This document shows, piece by piece, positions 1 through 7,899 of a DNA stretch of 32,160 nucleotides. Under the pieces are notes generated by a model. The model saw only the letters and a list, made by a program, of their open reading frames with translations, had not been told where the DNA came from and did no database searches. Source of the stretch: an uncultured Lentisphaeria bacterium (GTDB lineage: Bacteria; Verrucomicrobiota; Lentisphaeria; JABSQK01; CAJWLW01); assembly GCA_913042885.1 (NCBI GenBank), contig CAJWLW010000020.1:1-32160 (forward strand). The letters are read 5' to 3'. The position numbers were made by a program, and so were the translations under genes. The first letter of the stretch is position 1. Every line of letters begins with the position of its first letter.

Positions 1-280
1 ACGATACCGCCGACATGTCGTTGACGCCACCGATCTTGAGGCTGAACAGGCCGCCCACGACAGACACGCCGGTGTGTGACTCGCTGAATGCCTCGGCACC
101 GCCGCCCAGCTCCAGCAGGCGCAGGTCGATGTTCACCGTACCGTCGATCTTGGCACCGGCAGCGTCTTTCAACACGCCCTGGTAATTGATCATGGCCGGG
201 ATTGTAGCGGCCTGGGCGATGCCGGCCAGGACGATGCCCATGCAGATGAGCGCAGCGTTGATGTGCATTTTAATCTTCAT
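1..280 (-). CDS. Secreted S74-type structural protein, N-terminal part (runs off window)
   Basis: The gene starts at the ATG at 278-280 and runs leftward off the window; 93 codons are visible. A GGAG ribosome site lies 9 nt upstream. Residues 1-24 form a signal peptide (hydrophobic 9-22, AQA near the cut). The mature start reads IPAMINYQG, followed by a beta-rich stretch with the spacing of the 'INYQG-L-D-G ... G-FS--IG' head found on large secreted proteins of PVC and related bacteria. Many of these end in tail-fibre repeats and a peptidase S74 chaperone domain. The C-terminus is outside the window, so the S74 domain is inferred. The gene at the far right edge has that C-terminal type, so the two may be paralogues. 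Likely exported and cell-surface or extracellular; substrate and partner unknown. Confidence 0.7.
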   Translation of the reverse strand, partial: MKIKMHINAALICMGIVLAGIAQAATIPAMINYQGVLKDAAGAKIDGTVNIDLRLLELGGGAEAFSESHTGVSVVGGLFSLKIGGVNDMSAVS

Positions 281-380
281 TGTTTACGGCTCCTTCGAGT
301 TTACTGTTGCGAATTGGAAGTTTTGCAGAAAGAGGTAAGTGCTTCTGCCAGATTCAATTAAGCTTCTGTGTTAAGGGTTT

Positions 381-396
381 CACAGGAGATCCTGTG
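381..396. promoter_or_regulatory. Inverted repeat (possible operator) in the leader of the left-edge gene
   Basis: CACAGGA-GA-TCCTGTG is a perfect 7-bp dyad with a 2-bp centre. It lies just downstream of the candidate promoter at 412-440 and is flanked by two TTTCACA words. The position would suit a repressor site or a short hairpin in the 5' leader. No known regulator is recognised. Confidence 0.3.
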
Positions 397-411
397 CCGT
401 TTCACAATATC

Positions 412-440
412 GTTATATAACTAAATCCCTCAGATTCCAA
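412..440 (-). promoter_or_regulatory. Candidate sigma70-type promoter for the left-edge secreted protein gene
   Basis: Read on the minus strand there is TTGGAA (440-435), a 17-nt spacer and TATAAC (417-412). This is upstream of the gene starting at 280 and would give a leader of about 120 nt. It is a consensus match by eye only. Confidence 0.35.
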
Positions 441-520
441 GTAAAAAATCAGCAACTATGTTCTCTGGTGGCATTGCCCATCAGGTAGCCGTTGCTGCTC
501 TCGCGCACTGCCTCGGGGAC

Positions 521-735
521 GAACTTTGGGCTCGCACACAATAATTTTACACATTGCTGGAGTAGATTGAGGCCGTTGTACAATATTCAGACAGTCGCTG
601 ACCAAGGCGCTGAAACAATTGGAAAAAAACTCAGCATGCGTTTTGCACCGTACAGCGACCTTTGCAACAAGCGCTATATTGAAGACCAAACAAAATCCAA
701 TGAAGCGGGACATCTCGTCCGACGGCAGCGTGCCG
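521..735 (+). repeat. Direct repeat copy A (about 215 bp), upstream of efflux operon 1
   Basis: This segment recurs in the same orientation at 7521-7734, with about 88% identity by eye. The core at 601-690 is nearly identical (3 differences in 90 bp); the edges carry several small indels. I see no convincing gene in it: reading frames on both strands are broken by indels, and the differences do not favour third codon positions. The rest of the 281-891 gap holds the promoter and dyad noted above, and nothing else I can identify. The two copies bracket efflux operon 1. Confidence 0.85.
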
Positions 736-891
736 TTTGGGTACTGCGCTGCACCCACTCATTGCAATGGTTAAAATCGGGTCGCTGTGGTAATGTCTTG
801 CAGTAGTTCAGAACGCCCACCAACTCTTCCCGGCGCTAACTGTCCGTTTCCCGGGATCGCAATACACACAAGGAAAGGAGACATTCCGCCG

Positions 892-2217
892 ATGCGAATC
901 AAACAACCACTGCTGACAGCGTGGTTCGTCATCATTACTCTGTCCACCGTTCCTGTTTATGCGGATTCCAGTTCGGCCGCAACGATCGGAAACCCATCCG
1001 CGCCCGCGGCACCGCTTACTCTCGACACGTTCCTGGCACTGGTGCGCCGGGAGAACCCGGTGCTGACCGCGGCACGGAGCGGCATCGACGTCGCCCGCGG
1101 CTGGCGCAGCCAGGCACGGTTACTGCCCAACCCTACGCTGGAAGTGGAAGTTGGGGACATGGCGACGGACAGATTTGGCGACTTGGGCGAGTCGGTCAAC
1201 ACATTCCTGCTCTCCCAGGAGTTCGTGACGGCTGACAAACGCAGGGCGATGACGGCAATCGCCGATACCGAGGTCACGATTTCGTCTCTCGAATACGAGG
1301 TGCTCGAACGCGAAATGCTGACTCACGGCAGACAGGCATTCTTCACATTGTTGGCGGCGCAGGAACGCGTGGCCGCCTTCGAACGGCTGCTCGACATCGC
1401 CCGGCGCGGTGCCGAGGCGAGCCGGCATCGCGTCGAGGCCGGCGATGCGTCGCCGGTTGACACCGTCCGTGCCGGGGTCGCCCTGAGCCAGGCCGTCATC
1501 GGCCACCGTCATGCCGGCGCTGCGGCGGCGAATGCCAACGTCGCGCTGCAACAGCTGACAGGTTGTTCCGATGGCGCACTGCCGCAGATCGGCTCCGCCA
1601 CGACGCTCTACGAGTTACCATCCGAGGCCGAGTCGGAAGCGTCGCTGCTGGCGGCGCTCGAACAGCATCCCGCTGCCAGGGCCCTGCAGGCCGCCGTGTC
1701 TCTGGCCGCGGGTGAGCTGACCCTGGCGCGCAAGGAACGGTGGCCGAACATCGAGGCCGGGTTCGGCATCGAGTCCGTACCGGACGAGAACGACGGACGC
1801 GACGAATCGTTCGTCATCGAGCTCAGCCTGCCACTGCCTGTTTTCGACCGTAATCAGGGCGCGATCGCAGCAGCCAAATCGGCTTATCGCCAGGCAGAAC
1901 TGCAGTACCGCGCGGGCCGCGTCCAGCTGACCACACAACTGCGGCAAGCCCTGCGCAATTATGTCGCGGCACGGCAATCGACAGAGACTTACCGGAGTGA
2001 GGTTGTGCCCGGCGCACAACGCGCCTTCGATCTGGTGAAACGTTCGTACGAAGCAGGAGAAATCAACCAACTCGAACTGCTCGATGCGCAGCAGAGTTTG
2101 ATCGAAGCGGAACTGGCATATATCGATAACCTGGCGGATCTGCGGCAAGCGCAGGCAGAACTCCAGGGCCTTACTTTCACGACCGCTGGAAACGGCACTA
2201 CGCAAAGGAGCGAATGA
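892..2217 (+). CDS. cusC: RND metal-efflux outer membrane factor (CusC/CzcC, TolC family)
   Basis: A 441-residue outer membrane channel of a tripartite heavy-metal efflux pump. The chosen ATG has AGGAAAGGAG about 11 nt upstream and gives a clean signal peptide (residues 1-24, cut after VYA). A more upstream in-frame start at 787 would bury the signal peptide behind 35 polar residues. There is no lipobox, unlike CusC. The mature protein is two halves of long alpha-helix typical of TolC-type channels. Family marks are LPNPTLEVEV near residues 78-87 and SLPLPVFDRNQG near 311-323, where CzcC-type proteins have LPLPVFDRN. It is first in the operon, and its stop overlaps the next start (ATGA), implying translational coupling to the adaptor. 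It should form the exit duct for metal ions; which metal cannot be read from this subunit. Confidence 0.9.
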   Translation: MRIKQPLLTAWFVIITLSTVPVYADSSSAATIGNPSAPAAPLTLDTFLALVRRENPVLTAARSGIDVARGWRSQARLLPNPTLEVEVGDMATDRFGDLGESVNTFLLSQEFVTADKRRAMTAIADTEVTISSLEYEVLEREMLTHGRQAFFTLLAAQERVAAFERLLDIARRGAEASRHRVEAGDASPVDTVRAGVALSQAVIGHRHAGAAAANANVALQQLTGCSDGALPQIGSATTLYELPSEAESEASLLAALEQHPAARALQAAVSLAAGELTLARKERWPNIEAGFGIESVPDENDGRDESFVIELSLPLPVFDRNQGAIAAAKSAYRQAELQYRAGRVQLTTQLRQALRNYVAARQSTETYRSEVVPGAQRAFDLVKRSYEAGEINQLELLDAQQSLIEAELAYIDNLADLRQAQAELQGLTFTTAGNGTTQRSE

Positions 2218-4109
2218 ACATGTCTGTTGCACACATACTTGGTAATCGCCGGAACGGCCTGCGCAAGACGGGAAGCGGTACAATGCTGACCGGCTGTTGC
2301 CTGTTGTTCTTTATCTGGCCAGGGTTTCCTCTACTCGAATCCGTGCTGGCGCCCCAGGCTCAGGCCGCTGACGAACGGCATGACGACCACGCGGGCCACG
2401 ATCATGGCGAGCATGGTGAGCGCCAAGGCCACGACAAAGACGAAGGCAGTGACGATCACGACGGGCACGACGAACACACAGGCCACGAGCAAGACGGCGG
2501 CATCCGTTTGACGCCCGAAATCATCGAGGCCACCGGTATCCGGGTGCGCGTCGCCGGACCGGGGACACTGGGAAAACGAATCAAACTGATCGGTGAGATA
2601 TCGTTCAACGAGAACACCTTTGCCCACATCGTGCCGGCTGCCGCCGGGGTCGTTCGCGAGGTCGCGGCCGACATCGGCGAGCGCGTGCAGGCCGGCGATG
2701 TACTGGCCATCCTCGACAGTCGCGAAGTCGGTGAAGCCGCATTGGAACACAGCGATGCACTGACCGCCTATGAACTTGCTGTCGCCGACTTCGAGCGCCA
2801 GAAAATGATCACTGCCAACACGCACAAGATGTTGGAGATCTTGAGTCGCGAGGCCGATCCACAGACAGTAGCCGATCTCGTGAGCGGCCTGAAAATCGGT
2901 GCCGCCAAAGCCGACGTGCTCGACGCGCTGACGACCCGGGATTTAGCCCAGGTCTCCGTCGCCATGGCCGAGAAGTTGTTCAATTACCAGCAACCGATCT
3001 ACGATAATACAGTCAAGATGCTGGAGCTTCTCGAGAGCACCTCGACGGCGGCTGAGGCACAGAAGACACTCGAACACCTCGATATCGGCGTAGCCAAGAA
3101 GGAGATCATCGAAGCACTTGCAGATGTAGAACTGGCCCGCGCCAATTTCAAGCGCCAGGAACAACTCCTGCAACAAGAAGTGGGTTCGGCGAAGGCCATG
3201 CAAGAGGCGCGACGTGATCTCGATACCGCTGTTTCCACGCACGATGCCCTGTTCGAACAGGTACGACTGGACGCGGAGCAGGTACACCTGGAAGCACAGC
3301 GCGAGTACCTGACGGCGAAACAGGAGGCGATAGCGGCGACCATCACCTATCCTGCGCTGCTCGAGCAGGTGGTTTTCGATGCCGATGTGGCGCTCCTGAA
3401 TGCACGGCAGACACACGGGCTGGCCGAACAACAACTGAAGATCTCTGTGGACAAACTCCGGGTCCTCGGCCTTTCCCACGATGCCGTGCAGAAACTGGCG
3501 GGCTCGGATCAGCCCATCACCTATCTGCCGGTCACAGCGCCCTTCGACGGGACAATCACCGAAAAGCACATCAGTCGGGGTGAATGGCTGGGCGAAGACT
3601 CCGACGCCTTCACGATTGCCGATTTGCGCACGGTGTGGGTGAACTTGAGTCTGACGCAGACGGACTTGATGTATGTGCACCTCGATCAGCCGGTGCGGGT
3701 TGCGGCTCGCCACGTCGATGCGACTGCAGCCGGCAAGGTGACTTACCTGTCACCGACCATCGACGAGTCCACCCGTACGGTTTTGGCACGCCTCGAGATT
3801 GATAACGCCAGTGGCGATTGGCGACCGGGGTTGTTCGTCGTGGCAGAGGTCGACTCGGGGGATGCCCCGGCCGCCGTACTGGTACCGAAGAATGCGGTGC
3901 AGATACTCGACGAGCAGGCAGTCGTGTTCATCGCAAATGGTCAAAGTTTCACGCCGCGTCCCGTGACCACGGGCCGGTCGGACAAGAAATATGTCGAGTT
4001 GCTGAGTGGGCTGTCGCCCGGCCAGCGTTACGTCGCCGAGGGCGCCTTCCAGCTCAAAGCCAAGATTACCATCAGCGGCCTCGGCTCACACGCCGGGCAC
4101 GGTCATTAG
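2214..4109 (+). CDS. cusB: RND metal-efflux periplasmic adaptor (CusB/CzcB family), His-rich with an expanded hairpin
   Basis: A 631-residue membrane-fusion protein linking the inner-membrane pump to the outer channel. The start at 2214 overlaps the previous stop. A second ATG at 2220 is better spaced (9 nt) from AAGGAG, so either is possible. A signal peptide spans about 24-52. Residues 56-91 hold ten histidines among Asp/Gly, and the C-terminus ends GSHAGHGH; both are probable metal-binding tails. A lipoyl-like half (VPAAAGVVREV) follows around 140-175. The helical hairpin is unusually long: a 63-residue block (about 202-264, starting NTHKMLE) is repeated at about 265-327 (starting NTVKMLE). 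The second lipoyl half (VTAPFDGTITEKHISRGEWL), beta-barrel and membrane-proximal domains follow. The length exceeds CusB (about 407) and CzcB (about 520) mainly because of the His tail and this duplication. Confidence 0.9.
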   Translation: MNMSVAHILGNRRNGLRKTGSGTMLTGCCLLFFIWPGFPLLESVLAPQAQAADERHDDHAGHDHGEHGERQGHDKDEGSDDHDGHDEHTGHEQDGGIRLTPEIIEATGIRVRVAGPGTLGKRIKLIGEISFNENTFAHIVPAAAGVVREVAADIGERVQAGDVLAILDSREVGEAALEHSDALTAYELAVADFERQKMITANTHKMLEILSREADPQTVADLVSGLKIGAAKADVLDALTTRDLAQVSVAMAEKLFNYQQPIYDNTVKMLELLESTSTAAEAQKTLEHLDIGVAKKEIIEALADVELARANFKRQEQLLQQEVGSAKAMQEARRDLDTAVSTHDALFEQVRLDAEQVHLEAQREYLTAKQEAIAATITYPALLEQVVFDADVALLNARQTHGLAEQQLKISVDKLRVLGLSHDAVQKLAGSDQPITYLPVTAPFDGTITEKHISRGEWLGEDSDAFTIADLRTVWVNLSLTQTDLMYVHLDQPVRVAARHVDATAAGKVTYLSPTIDESTRTVLARLEIDNASGDWRPGLFVVAEVDSGDAPAAVLVPKNAVQILDEQAVVFIANGQSFTPRPVTTGRSDKKYVELLSGLSPGQRYVAEGAFQLKAKITISGLGSHAGHGH

Positions 4110-4127
4110 TGCAGGGAGAACGGCAGC

Positions 4128-7100
4128 ATGATTGATAAAATTATCGAGTCATCTATCCGCCTACGCACACTCGTGGTCATCGTCGTTGTGGCGGTTATAG
4201 GGCTGGGGGCCTACGAGTATTGGAATATGCCCGTGGACGCGTTTCCGGACATCTCGCCCATCATGGTGCCGGTGTTCGCAGAGGCGCACGGCATGGCGCC
4301 GGAGGAGGTGGAACGCCTCATCACGTATCCCATCGAGGCAGTGATGAACGGCCTTCCTGGAGTTACGCAAATCAAATCCACTTCAGCTTTCGGCATGGCC
4401 GTGATCTACGTTTATTTCCGGGAGAATGTCGATATCTACTTCGCCCGGCAACTGGTGTCCGAGCGCCTGGCCGGCGCCATGAATGACCTCCCGGAAATGC
4501 ATGATCCACCCACGCTCGGTCCCATCTCAACCGGGCTCGGCCAGGTGTTTCTCTATTATCTGACACTGGCGCCCGGCACGGACACCGGCGACAAAGATCC
4601 GGACACCTACCTGCGCGAGATCAACGACTGGATCGTAAAATTCCAGCTGCGCACGGTGCCCGGTGTCACCGACATCCTCTCCATCGGCGGGTACGTATTG
4701 CAGTATCAGATCCAGATCGATCCCACTGCCCTGCGAAAGTACGCGGTGGACCTCGAATCCGTTGTCGAGTCGGTACAGGCGAACAACCGGAATGTCGGTG
4801 GCCAGTTCTTGGTGCTTGGCGCAGAGGAGTATTTGGTGCGCGGCATGGGGCTGCTGGGGTCCTTGGATCAGATACGAAGCATCAAGGTCAAGACGGTCGA
4901 CGGGGTACCCGTCACCATCGGTGATGTCGCTCGTGTGGTCTACGGCAAGGAGGTGCGGCGTGGCGTAGTCACCCGTAACGGCAAAGGCGAAGTGGTCTCC
5001 GGCATTGTCCTCAAGTTGTTCGGCGAAAATACGTCGGGGGTCATTGAGGGGCTCTACGAAAAGGTGAATGAAGTCCAGGCCAGTCTGCCGCCAGGTGTAA
5101 AGCTCGAACCCTACTACGAGCAGGCGAAACTTGTGGCGAAGGCCACCCATACCGTGAAAGAAGCGCTGTTGATAGGAATCGTGTTGGTGATCCTCACGTT
5201 GGCAGCCTTCCTCGGCAACGTCCGAAGCTCCTTCATCGTAATCGTCGGCTTGCCGTTCTCGACCTTTTTTGCGGTGATTTTTATGGGGCTCGAGGGGATC
5301 AGCGCCAACCTCATGTCTCTTGGGGGCATTGCCATTGCTATCGGCATGCTGAACGACGGTCCCATCGTGATGGTTGAAAACATCTACCGCCACCTCGGCG
5401 AGAAGCGAGATCACGACGAGCCGCGGGACAAGATTATCTGGGAGGCGTGCCGCGAGGTGGCTCGGCCCGTCCTGTTTTCGCTTGGGATCATCGTCATGGT
5501 ATTCCTGCCGATCTTCACCCTCGAGGGTGTGGAGGGCAAGATGTTCTCGCCGATGGCGTTTACCATCACCTTTGCCTTGCTCGGGTCGATGATCGCCACC
5601 TTGGTAGTGACCCCGGCCCTGGCCCATTACCTGATGCGGCACGAAGCGGAACAGGAGTTCATCGTGTTGCGCTGGCTCAAGGCCATTTACCGCCCGGCCC
5701 TGGAGTTCGCGCTGCGCTTCAAGACGGCGATGCTCGGTGGCGCTGTGGCAGCCTTTCTTGCTGCCGTAGCGGCGGTACCCTTTCTCGGCACCGAGTTCAT
5801 ACCGACACTCGAGGAGGGCAGTATTCTGATCGGCGTGACCATGGCGCCTTCCACCTCGCTCCAGCAGGGAACAGAAACCGTTCTCACGCTGGAGCGCGAA
5901 ATCATGGAATACCACGAGGTGAGCGAGGTCATTTCGCGCGTTGGCCGACCGGAAGCCGGGAGTCATCCGCATCCGGTCAACTATGCCGAGGTTCACATCG
6001 AGTTGAAACCGCAAGCGGAATGGAAGCGGTATAAGACCAAGGCCGAACTGGTGGAGGCACTCGCCACGGATTTAGGACGCTTCCCTGGTGTGCAGCTTAA
6101 TTTCACCCAACCGATCCAGAACGCCTTCGACGAACTGCTCTCCGGCATCCGCGCGCAGCTGGCAATAAAGATTTACGGCGAGGAACTTGACGAGTTGCGG
6201 GCGAAAGCGGACGAGATCAGCGCCGCGATCGAAGACGTCCCTGGCCTGGTGGACCTGTCGACGGAGCAGAGCTACGGCCAGCCACAGGTTCAGGTTTCCG
6301 TGGATCGCCAGGCCTGCGCCCGTTACGGTATCAACGCCGAACAGGTGCTCGAATTGGTTGAGCTCGCAGTCGGCGGAGAGGTCATCGACACCATCTATCT
6401 CGGCACGCGGCGCTTCAGCATTCACCTGCGCTACCAGGAACCCTATCGCGATGACACGGATGCCATCGAAAGACTCTTGGTTCAGACCACTGACGGCTCG
6501 GTCATCCCATTGGCGGAGGTAGCCACGGTCAGGAAGACATTCGGCGCGATCCAGATCAACCGTGAAAAGAACCAACGCCGCTGGATCGTGCAGGGCAATG
6601 TGCGCGGACGAGACCTGGGAAGTGTTGTGGCCGAAATCCGGAACCGAATCGCGGAACGGGTAACGTTTGCACCGGGATACTTCATCGAGTACGGCGGCCA
6701 GTTCGAGAACCAGCAACGCGCCATGGGGCGCCTGGCGATTATTGTGCCGCTCGTCTTGTTGGCGATATTCCTCCTGCTCTACATGGCTTTCGGCACTCTC
6801 CGTCACGCCCTTATTATCATCCTCAACGTACCACTGGCGCTTATCGGCGGCGTGGCAGGGCTGTTTATCATGGGAGAATATCTGTCGGTCCCGGCCTCGA
6901 TCGGTTTCATCGCGCTCTTCGGCATTGCGGTGCTGAACGGCAACGTGCTGGTGAGCTATTTCAACGACCTGATTGCGCGCGGAAAACCGCTGGGTGATGC
7001 CATCGTGGAGGGGGCGCTGTTGCGTCTCCGGCCGGTACTTATGACGGCCGTGGCGACCAACCTCGGCTTGCTGCCGCTGCTTCTGTCCAGCGGCATCGGT

Positions 7101-7238
7101 GCTGAGGTGCAGCGCCCCTTGGCAACGGTCGTAATATTTGGTCTGACGACCTCGACACTGCTGACGCTGTTCGTGATTCCAGTCGTCTACGGACTCGTCG
7201 AAGGCTGGTGGTCTCGGCGCTCCAATCAAGCGAACTGA
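4128..7238 (+). CDS. cusA: Heavy-metal RND inner-membrane pump (CusA/CzcA family, HME)
   Basis: A 1036-residue proton-driven exporter, full family length, with AGGGAGA 9 nt before the ATG. The N-terminal transmembrane helix (about 13-33) leads into the porter sequence MPVDAFPDISP, a hallmark of metal RND pumps. The TM4 proton-relay segment reads AIAIGMLNDGPIVMVEN, with D410 and E417 in place. The first Asp of the CzcA pattern is an Ala (404), as in monovalent CusA-type pumps. Asn409 sits where Val is usual. Two of the three pore methionines I recall for E. coli CusA appear replaced in the central cleft (Tyr and Glu at the aligned spots), and a SHPHP motif lies at 612-616. Placement as CusA-like is therefore tentative and the exported metal is unsure. 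Seventeen nucleotides after the stop comes the PII-like relic. Confidence 0.9.
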   Translation: MIDKIIESSIRLRTLVVIVVVAVIGLGAYEYWNMPVDAFPDISPIMVPVFAEAHGMAPEEVERLITYPIEAVMNGLPGVTQIKSTSAFGMAVIYVYFRENVDIYFARQLVSERLAGAMNDLPEMHDPPTLGPISTGLGQVFLYYLTLAPGTDTGDKDPDTYLREINDWIVKFQLRTVPGVTDILSIGGYVLQYQIQIDPTALRKYAVDLESVVESVQANNRNVGGQFLVLGAEEYLVRGMGLLGSLDQIRSIKVKTVDGVPVTIGDVARVVYGKEVRRGVVTRNGKGEVVSGIVLKLFGENTSGVIEGLYEKVNEVQASLPPGVKLEPYYEQAKLVAKATHTVKEALLIGIVLVILTLAAFLGNVRSSFIVIVGLPFSTFFAVIFMGLEGISANLMSLGGIAIAIGMLNDGPIVMVENIYRHLGEKRDHDEPRDKIIWEACREVARPVLFSLGIIVMVFLPIFTLEGVEGKMFSPMAFTITFALLGSMIATLVVTPALAHYLMRHEAEQEFIVLRWLKAIYRPALEFALRFKTAMLGGAVAAFLAAVAAVPFLGTEFIPTLEEGSILIGVTMAPSTSLQQGTETVLTLEREIMEYHEVSEVISRVGRPEAGSHPHPVNYAEVHIELKPQAEWKRYKTKAELVEALATDLGRFPGVQLNFTQPIQNAFDELLSGIRAQLAIKIYGEELDELRAKADEISAAIEDVPGLVDLSTEQSYGQPQVQVSVDRQACARYGINAEQVLELVELAVGGEVIDTIYLGTRRFSIHLRYQEPYRDDTDAIERLLVQTTDGSVIPLAEVATVRKTFGAIQINREKNQRRWIVQGNVRGRDLGSVVAEIRNRIAERVTFAPGYFIEYGGQFENQQRAMGRLAIIVPLVLLAIFLLLYMAFGTLRHALIIILNVPLALIGGVAGLFIMGEYLSVPASIGFIALFGIAVLNGNVLVSYFNDLIARGKPLGDAIVEGALLRLRPVLMTAVATNLGLLPLLLSSGIGAEVQRPLATVVIFGLTTSTLLTLFVIPVVYGLVEGWWSRRSNQAN

Positions 7239-7255
7239 CAGAGAAGAACCTTATC

Positions 7256-7520
7256 ATGAAACGAGTCATTGCTTTCAGCAAGCCGAATAATGCTGGCCGA
7301 TGTGATCTTCACCCTGCACGGGATCGAAGATTTTTCCGGCGACTCGATGAATGAGTTCCGGGACATAGGACGCGGGATTCATCAGCATGTCAACGGGACT
7401 GCGGAGCCACACCCTTTCGGCTTTCCCTCTCTCCGTGCGGCTCGAGATCTTGTGCCGAACGGATAGGTTGACGAGATCGCCGAGACCATCGCCAAAGAAG
7501 CGCACACCGGGCTCGTCGGC
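7256..7520 (+). pseudogene. Decayed PII-like metal-pump accessory protein (frameshifted and truncated)
   Basis: The ATG at 7256 follows a GAGAAG ribosome site and reads MKRVIAFSKPN, the usual start of PII-like proteins coded after CusA/CzcA pumps (MK-VIAFIKP-). One extra A near 7286-7289 shifts the frame. The next frame (from 7290) continues MLADVIFTLHGIEDFSG and HPFGF. Around 7435 homology moves to a third frame (VRLEILCRTDR), and near 7464 it returns, after a TAG, to VDEIAETIAKEAHTGLVG. It then stops exactly where repeat copy B begins (7521), so the last ~20 residues are missing. An intact member would be about 100-110 residues and would be thought to sense or bind metal or nucleotide for the pump. 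With three frameshifts, a stop and a lost tail it cannot make a working protein. Confidence 0.75.
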
Positions 7521-7734
7521 GAACTTGGGGTTCGCACAAAACAACTTCACATTTTCGCTGGAGTAGATCGAGGCCGTTGTAAATATTCAGACAATCGCTG
7601 ACCAAGGCGCCGAAACAATTGGAAGAAAACTCAGCATGCGTTTTGCACCGTACAGCGACCTTTGCAGCAAGCGCTATATTGAAGACCAAACCAACTCCAA
7701 AACCGGGACATCTTGCCCGGCGGCAGCGTGCCGT
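7521..7734 (+). repeat. Direct repeat copy B (about 214 bp), downstream of efflux operon 1
   Basis: Same orientation as copy A at 521-735, displaced by almost exactly 7000 bp. Its left edge coincides with the point where the PII-like relic loses homology, so the repeat boundary is a recombination or insertion junction. The 165 bp between this repeat and the next gene (7735-7899) hold nothing I can assign beyond the ribosome site of that gene. Confidence 0.85.
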
Positions 7735-7899
7735 ACAAGTGCCTCCTTTCAAGGACATGAATTCGTCAACACCCGACGCCGATCGTTTTTATCACGACTA
7801 AGCGCAGCAACCACGGGAATCTCGAATTCACCCGGTCTTTGACCAAGCCAAGATCAAGCCGACCGCCTCAATTAAACGCATACACCGTGGGAGCCACAC

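Larger units (their letters stand above)
521..7520. other. Putative inserted metal-efflux cassette 1 (repeat-bracketed)
   Basis: One repeat unit plus cusC-cusB-cusA and the truncated PII relic make a 7.0-kb block bracketed by two direct copies of the same ~215-bp sequence. Truncation of the last gene exactly at the right-hand copy suggests the block is a segment joined here by recombination. No transposase, integrase or terminal inverted repeat is visible, so the mechanism is unknown. Confidence 0.35.

Noticed and set aside
456..758. Minus-strand frame shared by both ~215-bp repeats (at 456-758 and 7390-7758) as a conserved small gene
   Set aside because: Similarity holds only inside the repeat. 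Indels break the frame at both edges, substitutions are not biased to third positions, and there is no ribosome site. It is better read as non-coding repeat.
4527..6014. Long antisense frame inside the first pump gene (also 25885-27468 and 28054-29757 antisense to the giant gene)
   Set aside because: They lie opposite strongly supported genes, have low-complexity His/Gln/Arg-rich content and no recognisable motif, as expected from GC-rich coding DNA.
521..7521. The almost exact 7000-bp offset between repeat copies as a meaningful length
   Set aside because: Small indels within the repeats move the offset by 1-2 bp, so the round number is coincidence.
7757..7801. 14-codon frame (MNSSTPDADRFYHD) upstream of the GH32-like gene as a leader peptide
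   Set aside because: No properly spaced ribosome site, no run of one amino acid and no attenuator hairpin after it.
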